Origin: Curtobacterium sp. 'Ferrero'
GTDB taxonomy: Bacteria; Actinomycetota; Actinomycetes; Actinomycetales; Microbacteriaceae
DNA length: 64,000 nucleotides
Assembly: GCF_002412165.1 (NCBI RefSeq)
Contig: NZ_NXIA01000001.1
Location: forward strand, 248,001 to 312,000
Direction: 5' to 3'
In this document: piece after piece, positions 27,675 to 35,400 of the stretch
Layout of the letters: each line of letters starts with the position of its first letter
Numbering within the stretch: position 1 is the first letter of the stretch
Translations under genes and position numbers: made by a program
Notes under the pieces: model-generated
Told to the model about the DNA's origin: nothing
The model's input: only the letters and a program-made list of their open reading frames with translations
Database searches by the model: none

Positions 27675-27984
27675 GCGTGGGGCGGCGCTGCGATTCGAGC
27701 CGGTGCCGTTGCGGCTGCTGTCGTTGTCGGCGCAGTTCGACGCCGGGATCTGGCCGACGTTGGCCGGAATGACGTTCACGAACTCCACCGGGCCGAAGAT
27801 CCTGCAGCGGACCGTCAACGTCCGCACCAGCGAAGACGGGTGGGTGTTCACGCTCCTGAACGGAACACCATTGTCGGATCCTGCGGACCCGCTGCGTGAG
27901 GCAGCGACTCAAGTGATGGACGCACTGTCGAAGCTTCGTGCGGTGGGGCGTGGTCCTGAAGCGGCTGGTGCGGCTGATGTCTGA
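27667..27984 (+). CDS. hypothetical protein
   Basis: 105 residues. It overlaps both neighbours by eight bases, so translation is probably coupled. Beta-rich composition with VPLRLLSLSAQFDAGIWPTL and a segment ILQRTVNVRTSEDGWVFTLL. The opening 'RLLSLSAQFDAGIW' is faintly like the 'LLSLTLAYDDTRFFG' start of the small paralogs at 29005 and 29321, so it may be a distant member of that family. Function unknown. Confidence 0.5.
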   Translation: MPERGAALRFEPVPLRLLSLSAQFDAGIWPTLAGMTFTNSTGPKILQRTVNVRTSEDGWVFTLLNGTPLSDPADPLREAATQVMDALSKLRAVGRGPEAAGAADV

Positions 27985-29005
27985 CCGGCAGTGGGTGCGG
28001 ACCATCCGGCATGAGCAGTCGATGCTGTCGCTGCCGTTCGGGCTTGGCTACACGATCGACATCACCGAGACCCTCACCGCCCTCGCTGCTGCCGGGCTGA
28101 CCGCACGCGTGGAGACGTTCGACCGGCTCCGATTCGACGACGGCCGCACGGCGCTTCTCGCCACCCCGGACCCGACCACCACCGTCACCGACGGCGACGG
28201 CGGCGAGGGCCGGGTGGATGATGTGATCCTCCTGCCCGGCGGGTCCGAGGGCGGGGTGCTGTCACTGGTGCGCCGATACCCCGACCTGGTGGTCGTGAAC
28301 GGGAAACGCGGGCGGGTGTGGGCTGACGGGCGGCAGCTGTCCGGCACGTCGATGCAACGGGAAGCGACCCCAGGGTGGCGGACCGTGTTCGCGATCGCCC
28401 GCGCCATCGCCATCCACGGCGGGGGTTCTCAGTCAATCGCGGACCGCATCGGCATTCCACTTGATGTTGTGCGTGCCGCGATGCCTGCTCTCGGGACACA
28501 CGTGTTCTTCACGCCGATCGGGTGGGAAGCAGCCGATCGCGCCGCCCTGTGCGATTGGGCGCTGGCGGCCTACCCCGGTGTCGGTGGAATCCGGACCTGC
28601 TGGCGCCGCGACACCACCATCGACGAGCAGGCGGACCAGCTGATTGCGTTGGGTGGGGTGATGTCGGACCGGTGGGCGGCGCAGCAGTCCGGCGTACTCG
28701 TCCCGCCAGACCGATTGACCGCGTTCTTCGCCGAGCATCCCGACATGCAGGCGCTCGGCTACGAGCCCGCCACTATGAATGAGGCGACAGTGTCGGTCGT
28801 CATCCCGCAGGACACCACCGTCCTGACCGGCGCTGAGGGGTGCTGCGCGGACGACTTCATCACCGCGCACGTTCTCTACGAAGACAGCTGGGTGGCCGCG
28901 AACACGGATGCGGTGAACGGGCTGCGGCAGCTGCTGCACTTCAAGTCGGACCTTGCCCATGACCTTCGCTGGCACCCCGGCAGCGGTGAGGGCAGGGAGG
29001 GCTGA
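27977..29005 (+). CDS. large member of duplicated family, possibly AbiEi-like regulator
   Basis: 342 residues. It begins SDRQWVRTIRHEQSMLSLPF and is clearly paralogous to the protein at 30479-31450 over its whole length (FGLGYTIDITETL versus YGLGDTTDLTDTL; GGIRTCWRRDTTIDEQADQL versus GGVRTRWTSDLPLAEQAERL). A central helix pair, SIADRIGIPLDVVRAAM, could be a helix-turn-helix. The C-terminal order (dipeptide-rich 'R-x-R-x-AxQ' region, a 'D-x-x-ALGYEP' segment, an ATV-strand, 'P-x-D-x-TV', 'ADDFITAHVLYED') recalls AbiEi-type antitoxin and regulator proteins. That resemblance is by eye only. Confidence 0.6.
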   Translation: MSDRQWVRTIRHEQSMLSLPFGLGYTIDITETLTALAAAGLTARVETFDRLRFDDGRTALLATPDPTTTVTDGDGGEGRVDDVILLPGGSEGGVLSLVRRYPDLVVVNGKRGRVWADGRQLSGTSMQREATPGWRTVFAIARAIAIHGGGSQSIADRIGIPLDVVRAAMPALGTHVFFTPIGWEAADRAALCDWALAAYPGVGGIRTCWRRDTTIDEQADQLIALGGVMSDRWAAQQSGVLVPPDRLTAFFAEHPDMQALGYEPATMNEATVSVVIPQDTTVLTGAEGCCADDFITAHVLYEDSWVAANTDAVNGLRQLLHFKSDLAHDLRWHPGSGEGREG

Positions 29006-29280
29006 TGCTGCAACTGCTGTCACTGACGTTGGCGTACGACGACACCCGATTCTTCGGCTCCGTCATGTTCACCGACCCCACCCACCCGGACGACAATCCC
29101 GCCGCGGTCCTGGTGGACCACACGGATGAACCGCCCTGGTTCCGGCTCACCAACGTGGACCCGGACGGGCAGGATCGTTCGGTCCCGGCGATGGTCGAGG
29201 CGGAACGCATCATGCGGTTCCTCCTCCGCTACACGCCCGAACGCATCGGCCGCACTCCCGCCGACTTCCCCCAGCCCTGA
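29005..29280 (+). CDS. small paralogous protein (family member 1)
   Basis: 91 residues; the ATG overlaps the upstream stop (TGATG). It shares a pattern with the N-terminal half of the next protein and with the one at 30181: a LLSLTLAYDD opening, a G-x-V-x-F-x-DP strand, PDDNPAAVLVDHTD, and an ending VPAMVEAERIMRFLL. No membrane segment. Function unknown; co-occurrence with the large paralogs suggests a stoichiometric partner. Confidence 0.55.
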   Translation: MLQLLSLTLAYDDTRFFGSVMFTDPTHPDDNPAAVLVDHTDEPPWFRLTNVDPDGQDRSVPAMVEAERIMRFLLRYTPERIGRTPADFPQP

Positions 29281-29320
29281 TCCGCTCTGCTCACGCCCGT
29301 CCCTTTGGAGATAGTTGCTG

Positions 29321-30184
29321 ATGATGCATCTGGTGTCCCTGCATCTCTCGAACGACCGGATCCTCTCGGGGCATGTCCTCCTCGAGGACACCGAGAACCC
29401 GGACGCACACCTGGCGCAGATCCTTGTCCGCGCCGTGGATGTCGAGCCGGGGTATGAGCTCTACGACAGGATCAACACGGTCCTGTCGGACCTGACGGTG
29501 CCGGCGGTGCGGGAAGCGAACCGTATCGTGCAGACCCTCCTCATCCCCGCCTCCGAGATCGCGAAGCGGGAGAAAGCCGTTCGGGCGGTGATCCACTCCG
29601 GCTACTTGGAAGGGTCCCCCGACGACATGCCCTGGCAGTCGCAGCTGTGGATGTACGCCCGCGGTGAAGTCACCCGCGAGCAGCTCAGCGCCTACGCCGA
29701 CGAAGGCAGACAGATCCCCCGTGCCCCCGACCACGGTGCTGTTGGTCCGGCGGACGTTCCCGAGGACTGGTGGCAGACCACACAGGCCCGAATCCGCCGG
29801 AACCTCCTGAACACGACCCTCACCGAACCCGAAGTCGCTGCGGCCCTGCAGGTCAGCATTGACGAGGTCGGGGAGCTGTTCGAGTCGTGCCGGCTGACGA
29901 GCTTCGACCTCGATGGCGAAGAACGCATCCCGGACTGGCAACTCGTGAAGCCCGCCCTCCCCGAGTTCGGCGACCCGTCCTCGCTGCTGCCAGGCCTTGA
30001 CGTCCTCTACGCGGCAGCCCCGCAGCCGCTCCTCGACGCGGCAGCAATGACGGAGTTCATCACCACACCCTTGGACTTCCTCGCCGTCGACGACCGGATC
30101 CTGACCCCGCTCGACTGGATGCGGGAAGGCCGACCGCTGACGACGATCATCGCCCTGTTCCGCGGACGACGGTGGCGACCATGA
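29321..30184 (+). CDS. small-paralog domain fused to a C-terminal regulatory-type domain
   Basis: 287 residues from the ATG at 29321 (GGAG ten bases upstream; a TTG at 29315 is also possible). Residues 1-75 match the small paralogs (HLVSLHLSNDRILSGHVLLE, VPAVREANRIVQTLL). The C-terminal part has a likely DNA-binding helix pair, LTEPEVAAALQVSIDEVGEL, and an end VDDRILTPLDWMREGRPLTT, reminiscent of the ParS/Xre toxin-binding style in antitoxins. The call is inference. The stop overlaps the next start (ATGA). Confidence 0.55.
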   Translation: MMHLVSLHLSNDRILSGHVLLEDTENPDAHLAQILVRAVDVEPGYELYDRINTVLSDLTVPAVREANRIVQTLLIPASEIAKREKAVRAVIHSGYLEGSPDDMPWQSQLWMYARGEVTREQLSAYADEGRQIPRAPDHGAVGPADVPEDWWQTTQARIRRNLLNTTLTEPEVAAALQVSIDEVGELFESCRLTSFDLDGEERIPDWQLVKPALPEFGDPSSLLPGLDVLYAAAPQPLLDAAAMTEFITTPLDFLAVDDRILTPLDWMREGRPLTTIIALFRGRRWRP

Positions 30185-30426
30185 CCAACCGGCCGGACCT
30201 GTTCCTCCTCAACGTCTCCTACGACGTCACCGGGGTGCACGGGCACGTGTTCTTCCGCGACCCGCCTAGCAGCGAGCTGCGGCAGGTCATCATCCGCAGC
30301 ACCGACACCGGCAACATCTGCGAACCAGTACACGGGGACACCCGCGACGGGTGGGAACCGTTCCTCGAAGAAACCCGCTGGCTGATCGCCATCACCCGGC
30401 CCGACACCCCGGGAGAACAAAGCTGA
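30181..30426 (+). CDS. small paralogous protein (family member 2)
   Basis: 81 residues. LFLLNVSYDVTGVHGHVFFR and the following DPPSSELRQVIIRSTD align with the small-paralog pattern. The start overlaps the upstream stop, and its own stop forms a TGATG junction at 30424-30428 like that at 29003-29007. Function unknown. Confidence 0.55.
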   Translation: MTNRPDLFLLNVSYDVTGVHGHVFFRDPPSSELRQVIIRSTDTGNICEPVHGDTRDGWEPFLEETRWLIAITRPDTPGEQS

Positions 30427-30478
30427 TGGGAGGCTCGAATGGGTCGCCGCCGCATACGCCGGCCGGCCGCGGATCACG

Positions 30479-31450
30479 ATGCCGTATGGGCTCGGTGACA
30501 CCACCGACCTCACCGACACCCTCACCGTCCTGAAACTCGCTGGGCTTCGCGCGGTCGTGGAGACGCACGACACAATCCGCCTCCCCGACGGCCGCCGAGC
30601 ACGCTTCCCGACCCTCACCCAACGCCCCCGCAACGACGACCCGACTGATGCGGAACTGCTCCTGCTGGCCCCGCGGACCGTGACTGCGACGCAGATCGCG
30701 CTCGCGGAGCAGACGGCGACGGTGCTGCTGGTCGACGTCGACCGGCGCCGCGTCTGGATCGACGGCAGACAAGCCCTCGGGACGAAGGAACGATGGAAGG
30801 ACGCCGCCCCCATCTACGTCACCTTCGCCGTCGCACGGCTGCTCGCCGTCAACGGCTCCACCTTCGACAAGCTCGTGCAGGCCGGACTCACTGCCGGACA
30901 GGTAGATGACGCGCTCGCACGCCTCGGGAAGCGCGTGCACCGCACGGACATCGGGTGGGAGTCACGGCAGGTCGGTGGCCTCGTGGACTTCGCTATCGCC
31001 TGCTATCCAGGACCGGGCGGCGTCAGGACACGATGGACGTCCGACCTGCCGCTGGCCGAGCAGGCGGAACGGCTCATAGGTGCGGGCTGTCGCATCTCCG
31101 GGCGCGCCATCTCCGCCCGGCCCGGCTACCCCGCCATCAGTAGACGGGAGATGCCGTACCGGCTCGTCGCGTTCACCGAGGAAGAAGTTGACATGGCCGC
31201 GCTCGGGTTCGAACCCGACACGATCGGCTTCGCCGGCACCGAACTCATCCGGCCAGCGGACCCCGCGATCTTCCTCACCGCGGCCGCCGCCGGCTACACG
31301 GACCGCACCGACGACATCATCACCGCGAACACGATTCTCCGCGCCGACTACCGCAACGCCGACGACACAGCGTCCCTCGAGGAGGTGCGGAACCGGCTGC
31401 AGTTCCTCGCCGACATCGGCTACGACCTCCGCCACAACCTGCCCAACTGA
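30479..31450 (+). CDS. second copy of the large duplicated family, start codon region damaged
   Basis: 323 residues from the ATG at 30479. By comparison with the paralog at 27977 the homologous protein begins about 18 codons earlier: the frame upstream reads DGRLEWVAAAYAGRPRIT, matching the paralog start, but the expected ATG at 30426 is one base out of phase. Either a one-base deletion occurred just after the start codon or translation now begins at 30479, which lacks a good ribosome-binding site. The C-terminus ends SLEEVRNRLQFLADIGYDLR. Confidence 0.55.
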   Translation: MPYGLGDTTDLTDTLTVLKLAGLRAVVETHDTIRLPDGRRARFPTLTQRPRNDDPTDAELLLLAPRTVTATQIALAEQTATVLLVDVDRRRVWIDGRQALGTKERWKDAAPIYVTFAVARLLAVNGSTFDKLVQAGLTAGQVDDALARLGKRVHRTDIGWESRQVGGLVDFAIACYPGPGGVRTRWTSDLPLAEQAERLIGAGCRISGRAISARPGYPAISRREMPYRLVAFTEEEVDMAALGFEPDTIGFAGTELIRPADPAIFLTAAAAGYTDRTDDIITANTILRADYRNADDTASLEEVRNRLQFLADIGYDLRHNLPN

Positions 31451-31888
31451 CGAGGACGCAGGGGAGTGCTCCTCGGTCAGCAACCGAGAACCGTCTCACT
31501 TCTGCGCGCCCGCAGACAAGTCCGACACGCGACTTTGAGTGGATCCGACACGCCGAGACGAAGATTCCACACTTGTGGATCGAGCGCGTCCACGGGTGTG
31601 GGGAAGTGTCGGTGGTCGGCCGTGGATGCTTGATGTTCCGGGATTACCCGAACTGTTCAGACTGTGGAAGACGTTGTGGAGAACTACACGGCTGTAACAC
31701 TTCCATCAGACACAAGTGCGGCAGGGCAGTGGTCCGTCGTAGGATCGAGTTGAGGCCGAACACAGTTTCGAGCCTCGTAACGCAAGAACCTCCAGTCGAT
31801 TCCGACTGGAGGCGCCAGCGGGACTGCATTCCGGATCTAGCTTGCCGGCACGGATCGGAAATCAGCCCTTACCACGAAAGTCAGGAAC
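31451..31888. other. low-GC intergenic region
   Basis: 438 bases, richer in A and T than its surroundings, with repeated CCGACACGC at about 31520 and 31550. A plus-strand frame at 31573-31923 is Cys-rich but irregular and not supported. It carries one hairpin (below) and probably the promoter of the small gene at 31889. Confidence 0.4.
31789..31812. promoter_or_regulatory. hairpin upstream of the small gene at 31889
   Basis: Perfect 10-bp stem CCTCCAGTCG with CGACTGGAGG and a 4-base loop. It could be an attenuator in the leader of the next gene or the terminator of the upstream operon. Confidence 0.5.
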
Positions 31889-32098
31889 ATGTCAACTCCC
31901 GCCCCTCATGGCTATCAGTTTAGGCCCCAACTGCCCACTTTGGCCAACATCCGTGCGCGCCTTGGGCGTGTCGAGTTGCGGATCTTGAAGCCCTCGCGAT
32001 CCGTGATCACTGTGTCGCCTGACCTGCGAGCGATCATCGACTTGATGAAGTTCGCGGTTGCAGCCTACGTGGCTATCCGCTACAGCGTCGGGCTGTAA
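31889..32098 (+). CDS. 69-residue hypothetical protein
   Basis: A small basic protein, protein-like in composition (NIRARLGRVELRILKPSRSV), with a moderately hydrophobic C-terminus LMKFAVAAYVAIRYSVGL that could be a membrane or amphipathic helix. A CAGGA element just precedes the ATG. A long hairpin terminator ten bases after the stop strongly supports an independent small transcript. No family recognised. Confidence 0.55.
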   Translation: MSTPAPHGYQFRPQLPTLANIRARLGRVELRILKPSRSVITVSPDLRAIIDLMKFAVAAYVAIRYSVGL

Positions 32099-32107
32099 CT
32101 GTCAAGT

Positions 32108-32147
32108 ACCGAACGGTCTCGACTCCTCAGAGTCGAGGCCGTTCGGT
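32108..32147 (+). terminator. strong hairpin terminator
   Basis: An 18-bp stem (32108-32125 with 32130-32147) containing one T-G pair, loop CTCA. Arms begin ACCGAACGG and end CCGTTCGGT. It follows the 31889 gene by ten bases. Confidence 0.8.
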
Positions 32148-32389
32148 GTCTACAGAGACGTGGCCGCGAACCACACGACATCAAGGACATCCACATGGAC
32201 ATCATCGGCGAGATCGCCAGCAGCGCCCGACCGCGGTAGGTCACCGTGGGCCACTTGTCAGCCGCCCGTCTGAAGGTTCACGCTCTGCGGGCCAATCGTC
32301 TACCCGCGGAGTGCGCTCCGATGCAGCAGCGCCGACTGGCGCATCTGCGGTCTGGCCATCACACGCTCCCCCGAGCCGACTCCCGCAGC

Positions 32390-32482
32390 GGCGACGACGC
32401 GGCCTCGCTCGAAGAAGTACGGAACTGGCTGCTGTTCGCCGCCGACACCAGCTACGACCTCCGCTACAACCTGCCCAGCTGA
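32390..32482 (+). pseudogene. decayed 3' end of a third large-paralog copy
   Basis: The frame ending at 32482 reads DDAASLEEVRNWLLFAADTS followed by YDLRYNLPS, matching the last 29 residues of the 30479-31450 protein (DDTASLEEVRNRLQFLADIG, YDLRHNLPN) at most positions; the DNA match continues through the stop codon. The upstream part is unrelated, so only the tail remains. Confidence 0.7.
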
Positions 32483-32507
32483 CGAAGACCAATCGATTAG
32501 GTGGAAG

Positions 32508-32774
32508 TCACATCACCTTGCCATGGTGCTTCCCCGAACTGCGCCACACCCAGGCGGCGAGCTTGGTCTCGCCGCGACCGGCTTCCACCCAGACGGCGTC
32601 CCGAGTCAGGCGGTACGCATGGGCGTCACTTCGACGAATCAGGCGGTCGGGCAACTGGAACCACGCATGCACCGGCAACGACTTCGGCAGTTCGCGCATC
32701 TCCGTGCCACGGGCATCCTCCTTGAGCGAGAACGGCGAGCCGGGCAACCAACGATCCGAACGGAGACGACCCAT
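32508..32774 (-). CDS. hypothetical protein
   Basis: 88 residues on the minus strand from an ATG at 32774 (a GTG at 32798 is also possible). It contains HAWFQLPDRLIRRSDAHAYR and AVWVEAGRGETKLAAWVWRS, better formed than the Arg/Pro-rich overlapping frames. No family recognised and no strong ribosome-binding site, so it may be a fragment. Confidence 0.35.
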   Translation of the reverse strand: MGRLRSDRWLPGSPFSLKEDARGTEMRELPKSLPVHAWFQLPDRLIRRSDAHAYRLTRDAVWVEAGRGETKLAAWVWRSSGKHHGKVM

Positions 32775-32856
32775 GACCGCGACAGTAGGAGGCCGCACCT
32801 ACGTTCGCATCCCGGGCCCTCATCGAGAACATCCCCGGGACCAGTCATGTGAGCAG

Positions 32857-32896
32857 CTTCGCTTTGTGTCGTCCTTCTGCCTTCGCTTTGTGTCGT
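32857..32896. repeat. 16-bp direct repeat
   Basis: CTTCGCTTTGTGTCGT occurs at 32857-32872 and again at 32881-32896, a 24-base period, just 3' of the minus-strand membrane gene. Possible recombination scar. Confidence 0.7.
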
Positions 32897-32920
32897 GACC
32901 GCGTCCCGGTAGCTGGTGAA

Positions 32921-33682
32921 TCAGCGGACAGTTCCGGCGGATGGTGCTGGCTGCGTCGAGTTCTTCCAACTCACCGTGAAGGCAATGGCAATGAGGAGGA
33001 CCGCGCTGACGAGTCCGGTGCCCGCGTCGAGGCCGCCTCGAGAGTGTGGGACGGCGATGTAGTCGGCGAAGGATGCGCCGATCGGTCGGGTGAGGACGTA
33101 CGCGGTCCAGAACGCTGTGACAGGGCCGAGGACCGCTGTTGCCCGTGCGAGGACGACGACGATCATCGCGGCAACGAACACGAGGCCGCCGCTGAGGTAG
33201 CCGAGGTGGAAGGTGCTGGCGGCGAGGTCTCCGGCGGCGGTCCCCATTGCGAACGTGGTGATCACGGCGGCCCAGTAGAACAGTTGCCGGGGGATGCTGG
33301 TGATGGTGTGCACGTCGACCGTTCCCTCGACGCGACGCCACAAGACAAAGACGGCGACGAGCCCGGCGAGGAACACGGGCGTCGACACCGCGTAGGGGAC
33401 GCCGAGCGCGACGTGGGTGACGTCGGCGACCATCGTGCCAAAGACTCCCACCATGGAAACGGTGCCCCAGTACAACCAGGGCCGGTATCGGTCCGCCCGC
33501 AGCTGGACGATGAGGATCACCGCGAAGAGGACCGCGGTGATCAGCACGGTCGGGACGGGGGCGAAGCGTGTGACGAGGAAGTCGGAGAGTGCTTCACCCA
33601 TCCCGGTGGTGAGGACCTTGATCAGCCAGAACGATGCGGTGGGTTTCGGCACCCGGTTCAGCTCGCCTCGCGTGGTGTTCAC
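32921..33682 (-). CDS. COG4705-like multi-spanning membrane protein
   Basis: 253 residues, about seven to eight hydrophobic helices. Contains VPKPTASFWLIKVLTTGMGE near the start, FYWAAVITTFAMGTAAGDLA in the middle and WTAYVLTRPIGASFADY near the end, the three conserved blocks of this uncharacterised membrane family. The two similar blocks (FW-x-IKVL...GE...D and FYW...F-x-x-GTAAGDL) suggest an internal repeat, as in transporters. The start GTG overlaps the dedA-like stop. A homologous gene lies at 34428. Confidence 0.75.
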   Translation of the reverse strand: MNTTRGELNRVPKPTASFWLIKVLTTGMGEALSDFLVTRFAPVPTVLITAVLFAVILIVQLRADRYRPWLYWGTVSMVGVFGTMVADVTHVALGVPYAVSTPVFLAGLVAVFVLWRRVEGTVDVHTITSIPRQLFYWAAVITTFAMGTAAGDLAASTFHLGYLSGGLVFVAAMIVVVLARATAVLGPVTAFWTAYVLTRPIGASFADYIAVPHSRGGLDAGTGLVSAVLLIAIAFTVSWKNSTQPAPSAGTVR

Positions 33683-34359
33683 TGCTCGCGAGCCGTCCGC
33701 TCAGCGGATGCGGGCGCGGATGCGGACGTGTCTCGGTTCTTCCGAGCGACGTGGCGGCGGAGTGCGCCGATGACGATCGGGAGGATCGAGACCAGGATGA
33801 TGACGAACATCAGCGCGTCGATGTTGTGAGCGATGAGCGGGATGCCGCCGAGGAGCACACCGACAACGGTCAGGCCGCAGGCCCAGGAGATCGCGCCGAT
33901 GAGGTTGAAGAGCAGGAACCGGCGGTAGTGCATCTGCGCGGTGCCGGCGGCGAGGGGGACGTAGGTGCGGACGATCGGGACGAACCGGCCGAGGACCAGG
34001 CTGAGGCCGCCCCACTTGGTGAAGAACGCCTCCGCTTCGTCGAGTCGAGCGGTGGTGAGGATGCGGGCGTCTTCCTTGAACAGGCGTCGCCCGAAGCGCT
34101 TCCCGATCCAGTAGCCGACCTGGTCGCCGGCGATCGCGGCGATCGCGGCGACGATGGCGACCTGCCACGGTGTCACACCGAGCGTGCTGCTGATGATCGC
34201 TGCGGTGACGAGGAGCGAGTCTCCGGGCAGGAAGGGGAACAGGACCCCGGACTCGATGAAGATCAGCAGCGCGATCCCGGCGAGGACGAACGGGCCGAAC
34301 GCATGCAGCACGGAGGCTGCGTCGAACAGGCTCACTGCGAGCGGAACGGTGTGGAGCAC
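33679..34359 (-). CDS. DedA-family (VTT-domain) membrane protein
   Basis: 226 residues; start GTG at 34359 behind AAAGG. Family motifs: FIESGVLFPFLPGDSLL, AGDQVGYWIGKRFGRRLF and GRFVPIVRTYVPLAAGTAQM, then terminal helices and a basic tail. DedA proteins act in lipid scrambling (undecaprenyl phosphate or phosphatidylethanolamine recycling) and membrane homeostasis. Encoded between two COG4705-like genes in one minus-strand operon, probably controlled by the divergent two-component system. Confidence 0.9.
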   Translation of the reverse strand: MLHTVPLAVSLFDAASVLHAFGPFVLAGIALLIFIESGVLFPFLPGDSLLVTAAIISSTLGVTPWQVAIVAAIAAIAGDQVGYWIGKRFGRRLFKEDARILTTARLDEAEAFFTKWGGLSLVLGRFVPIVRTYVPLAAGTAQMHYRRFLLFNLIGAISWACGLTVVGVLLGGIPLIAHNIDALMFVIILVSILPIVIGALRRHVARKNRDTSASAPASAERTAREQ

Positions 34360-34427
34360 GAGGTGCCTTTCACGGGACGGGCTGGTGCAGCCGCCGTTCG
34401 AGTCGACGGCGGCACCAGCGAACGGGG

Positions 34428-35228
34428 TCAGACGGTGAGTCGGCTCCGCTGCGCGGGTTCCTCGCGGCGGAGCCGGATCACGAGGAAGCTGATGATCGCG
34501 GCGATGACGACGAAGAACACGACGCTCGTGGTGATGGTCCCGATCCCGAGTCCGCCGTCCTTCGTGGACGCGGACAGCAGGTCACCGGTGGACGCGCCGA
34601 GGGGACGGGTGAGGATGTATGCGATCCAGAAGCACAGGACAGGACCGCGACGGCCGATGAACCAGACCGCAGCGGTCAGGGCGATAGCGCCGGCGAAGAG
34701 CAGCAGGGACGGGAAGTACCCCAGGCCGGTCTGCTCGGCGATCAGGTCACCGGCAGCGGTACCGAGTGCGAACGTGAACAGGATCGCGAGCCAGTAGAAC
34801 GCTTCGCGGCGGACCGTGTCGATGCTGTGGATCGACAGGGTGCCCTCGACGCGGTACCAGATCGCGAACACGACCAGCAGGGCGACGCCGAAGACGGTGG
34901 TGCTGACGGCCAGGGGGATGCCGAGGCCGTCGGTGAGGTTGTCGGTGACGCAGGTGCCAACGATGCTGATCAGCACCACGGTGATCCAGTACAGCGGCGG
35001 CCGGTAGCTGCGGGCACGGAACTGCAGCACCAGGAACACGGCCAGCGCGGCCGCCATGATCAGCGTTGTCAGCGGTAAGCCCAGACCGACGGTGTCGCTG
35101 AGGAGGTCCGCCGCGGTCTCGCCGACGGTGGTCGCGAGGACCTTGATGATCCAGAACGACGCGGTCGGATCAGGCACCTTGTTCGAGCGGCTCCGGGTTG
35201 GCATCGGCGCTGCGGGCGAGTGGGACAT
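34428..35228 (-). CDS. second COG4705-like membrane protein
   Basis: 266 residues; ATG at 35228 preceded by GAGGAG. Homologous to the protein at 32921 along its length: VPDPTASFWIIKVLATTVGE, FYWLAILFTFALGTAAGDLI, WIAYILTRPLGASTGDLL. First gene of the minus-strand operon (this gene, dedA-like, second homolog). The promoter region faces the histidine kinase gene and holds two pairs of half-sites. Transport substrate unknown. Confidence 0.75.
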   Translation of the reverse strand: MSHSPAAPMPTRSRSNKVPDPTASFWIIKVLATTVGETAADLLSDTVGLGLPLTTLIMAAALAVFLVLQFRARSYRPPLYWITVVLISIVGTCVTDNLTDGLGIPLAVSTTVFGVALLVVFAIWYRVEGTLSIHSIDTVRREAFYWLAILFTFALGTAAGDLIAEQTGLGYFPSLLLFAGAIALTAAVWFIGRRGPVLCFWIAYILTRPLGASTGDLLSASTKDGGLGIGTITTSVVFFVVIAAIISFLVIRLRREEPAQRSRLTV

Positions 35229-35303
35229 GGCGTTCTCCTCGTCGGGACGGGCCGTGCCGCGGTGTGCGGGACCGGCGATGCTCCGACGGTAGAAAGCGGC
35301 GCG

Positions 35304-35365
35304 CAAGACTCCACCAAGAATCACGCCTGACTGGTGGGGAGATCGGTTTCTTGGCCGTTCCTTGA
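35304..35365. promoter_or_regulatory. putative response-regulator sites in divergent promoter
   Basis: CAAGA-type half-sites at 35304 and 35315 (11-base period) and, on the other strand, CTTGG/CTTGA at 35350 and 35361 (again 11 bases). Eleven-base tandem half-sites are typical for OmpR/PhoB-family regulators. Two such pairs in opposite orientation fit divergent control of the membrane-protein operon and the two-component system. Confidence 0.45.
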
Positions 35366-35400
35366 CCAGCGGCGGTGAGGATCCGTGCACCGGTGTTGCC

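Noticed and set aside
31573..31923. Cys-rich 116-residue frame
   Set aside because: No ribosome-binding site, irregular composition, and it runs into the better-supported gene at 31889.
32195..32239. 14-codon frame (MDIIGEIASSARPR) with AAGGA upstream
   Set aside because: Could be the truncated start of a lost gene, but too short to support.
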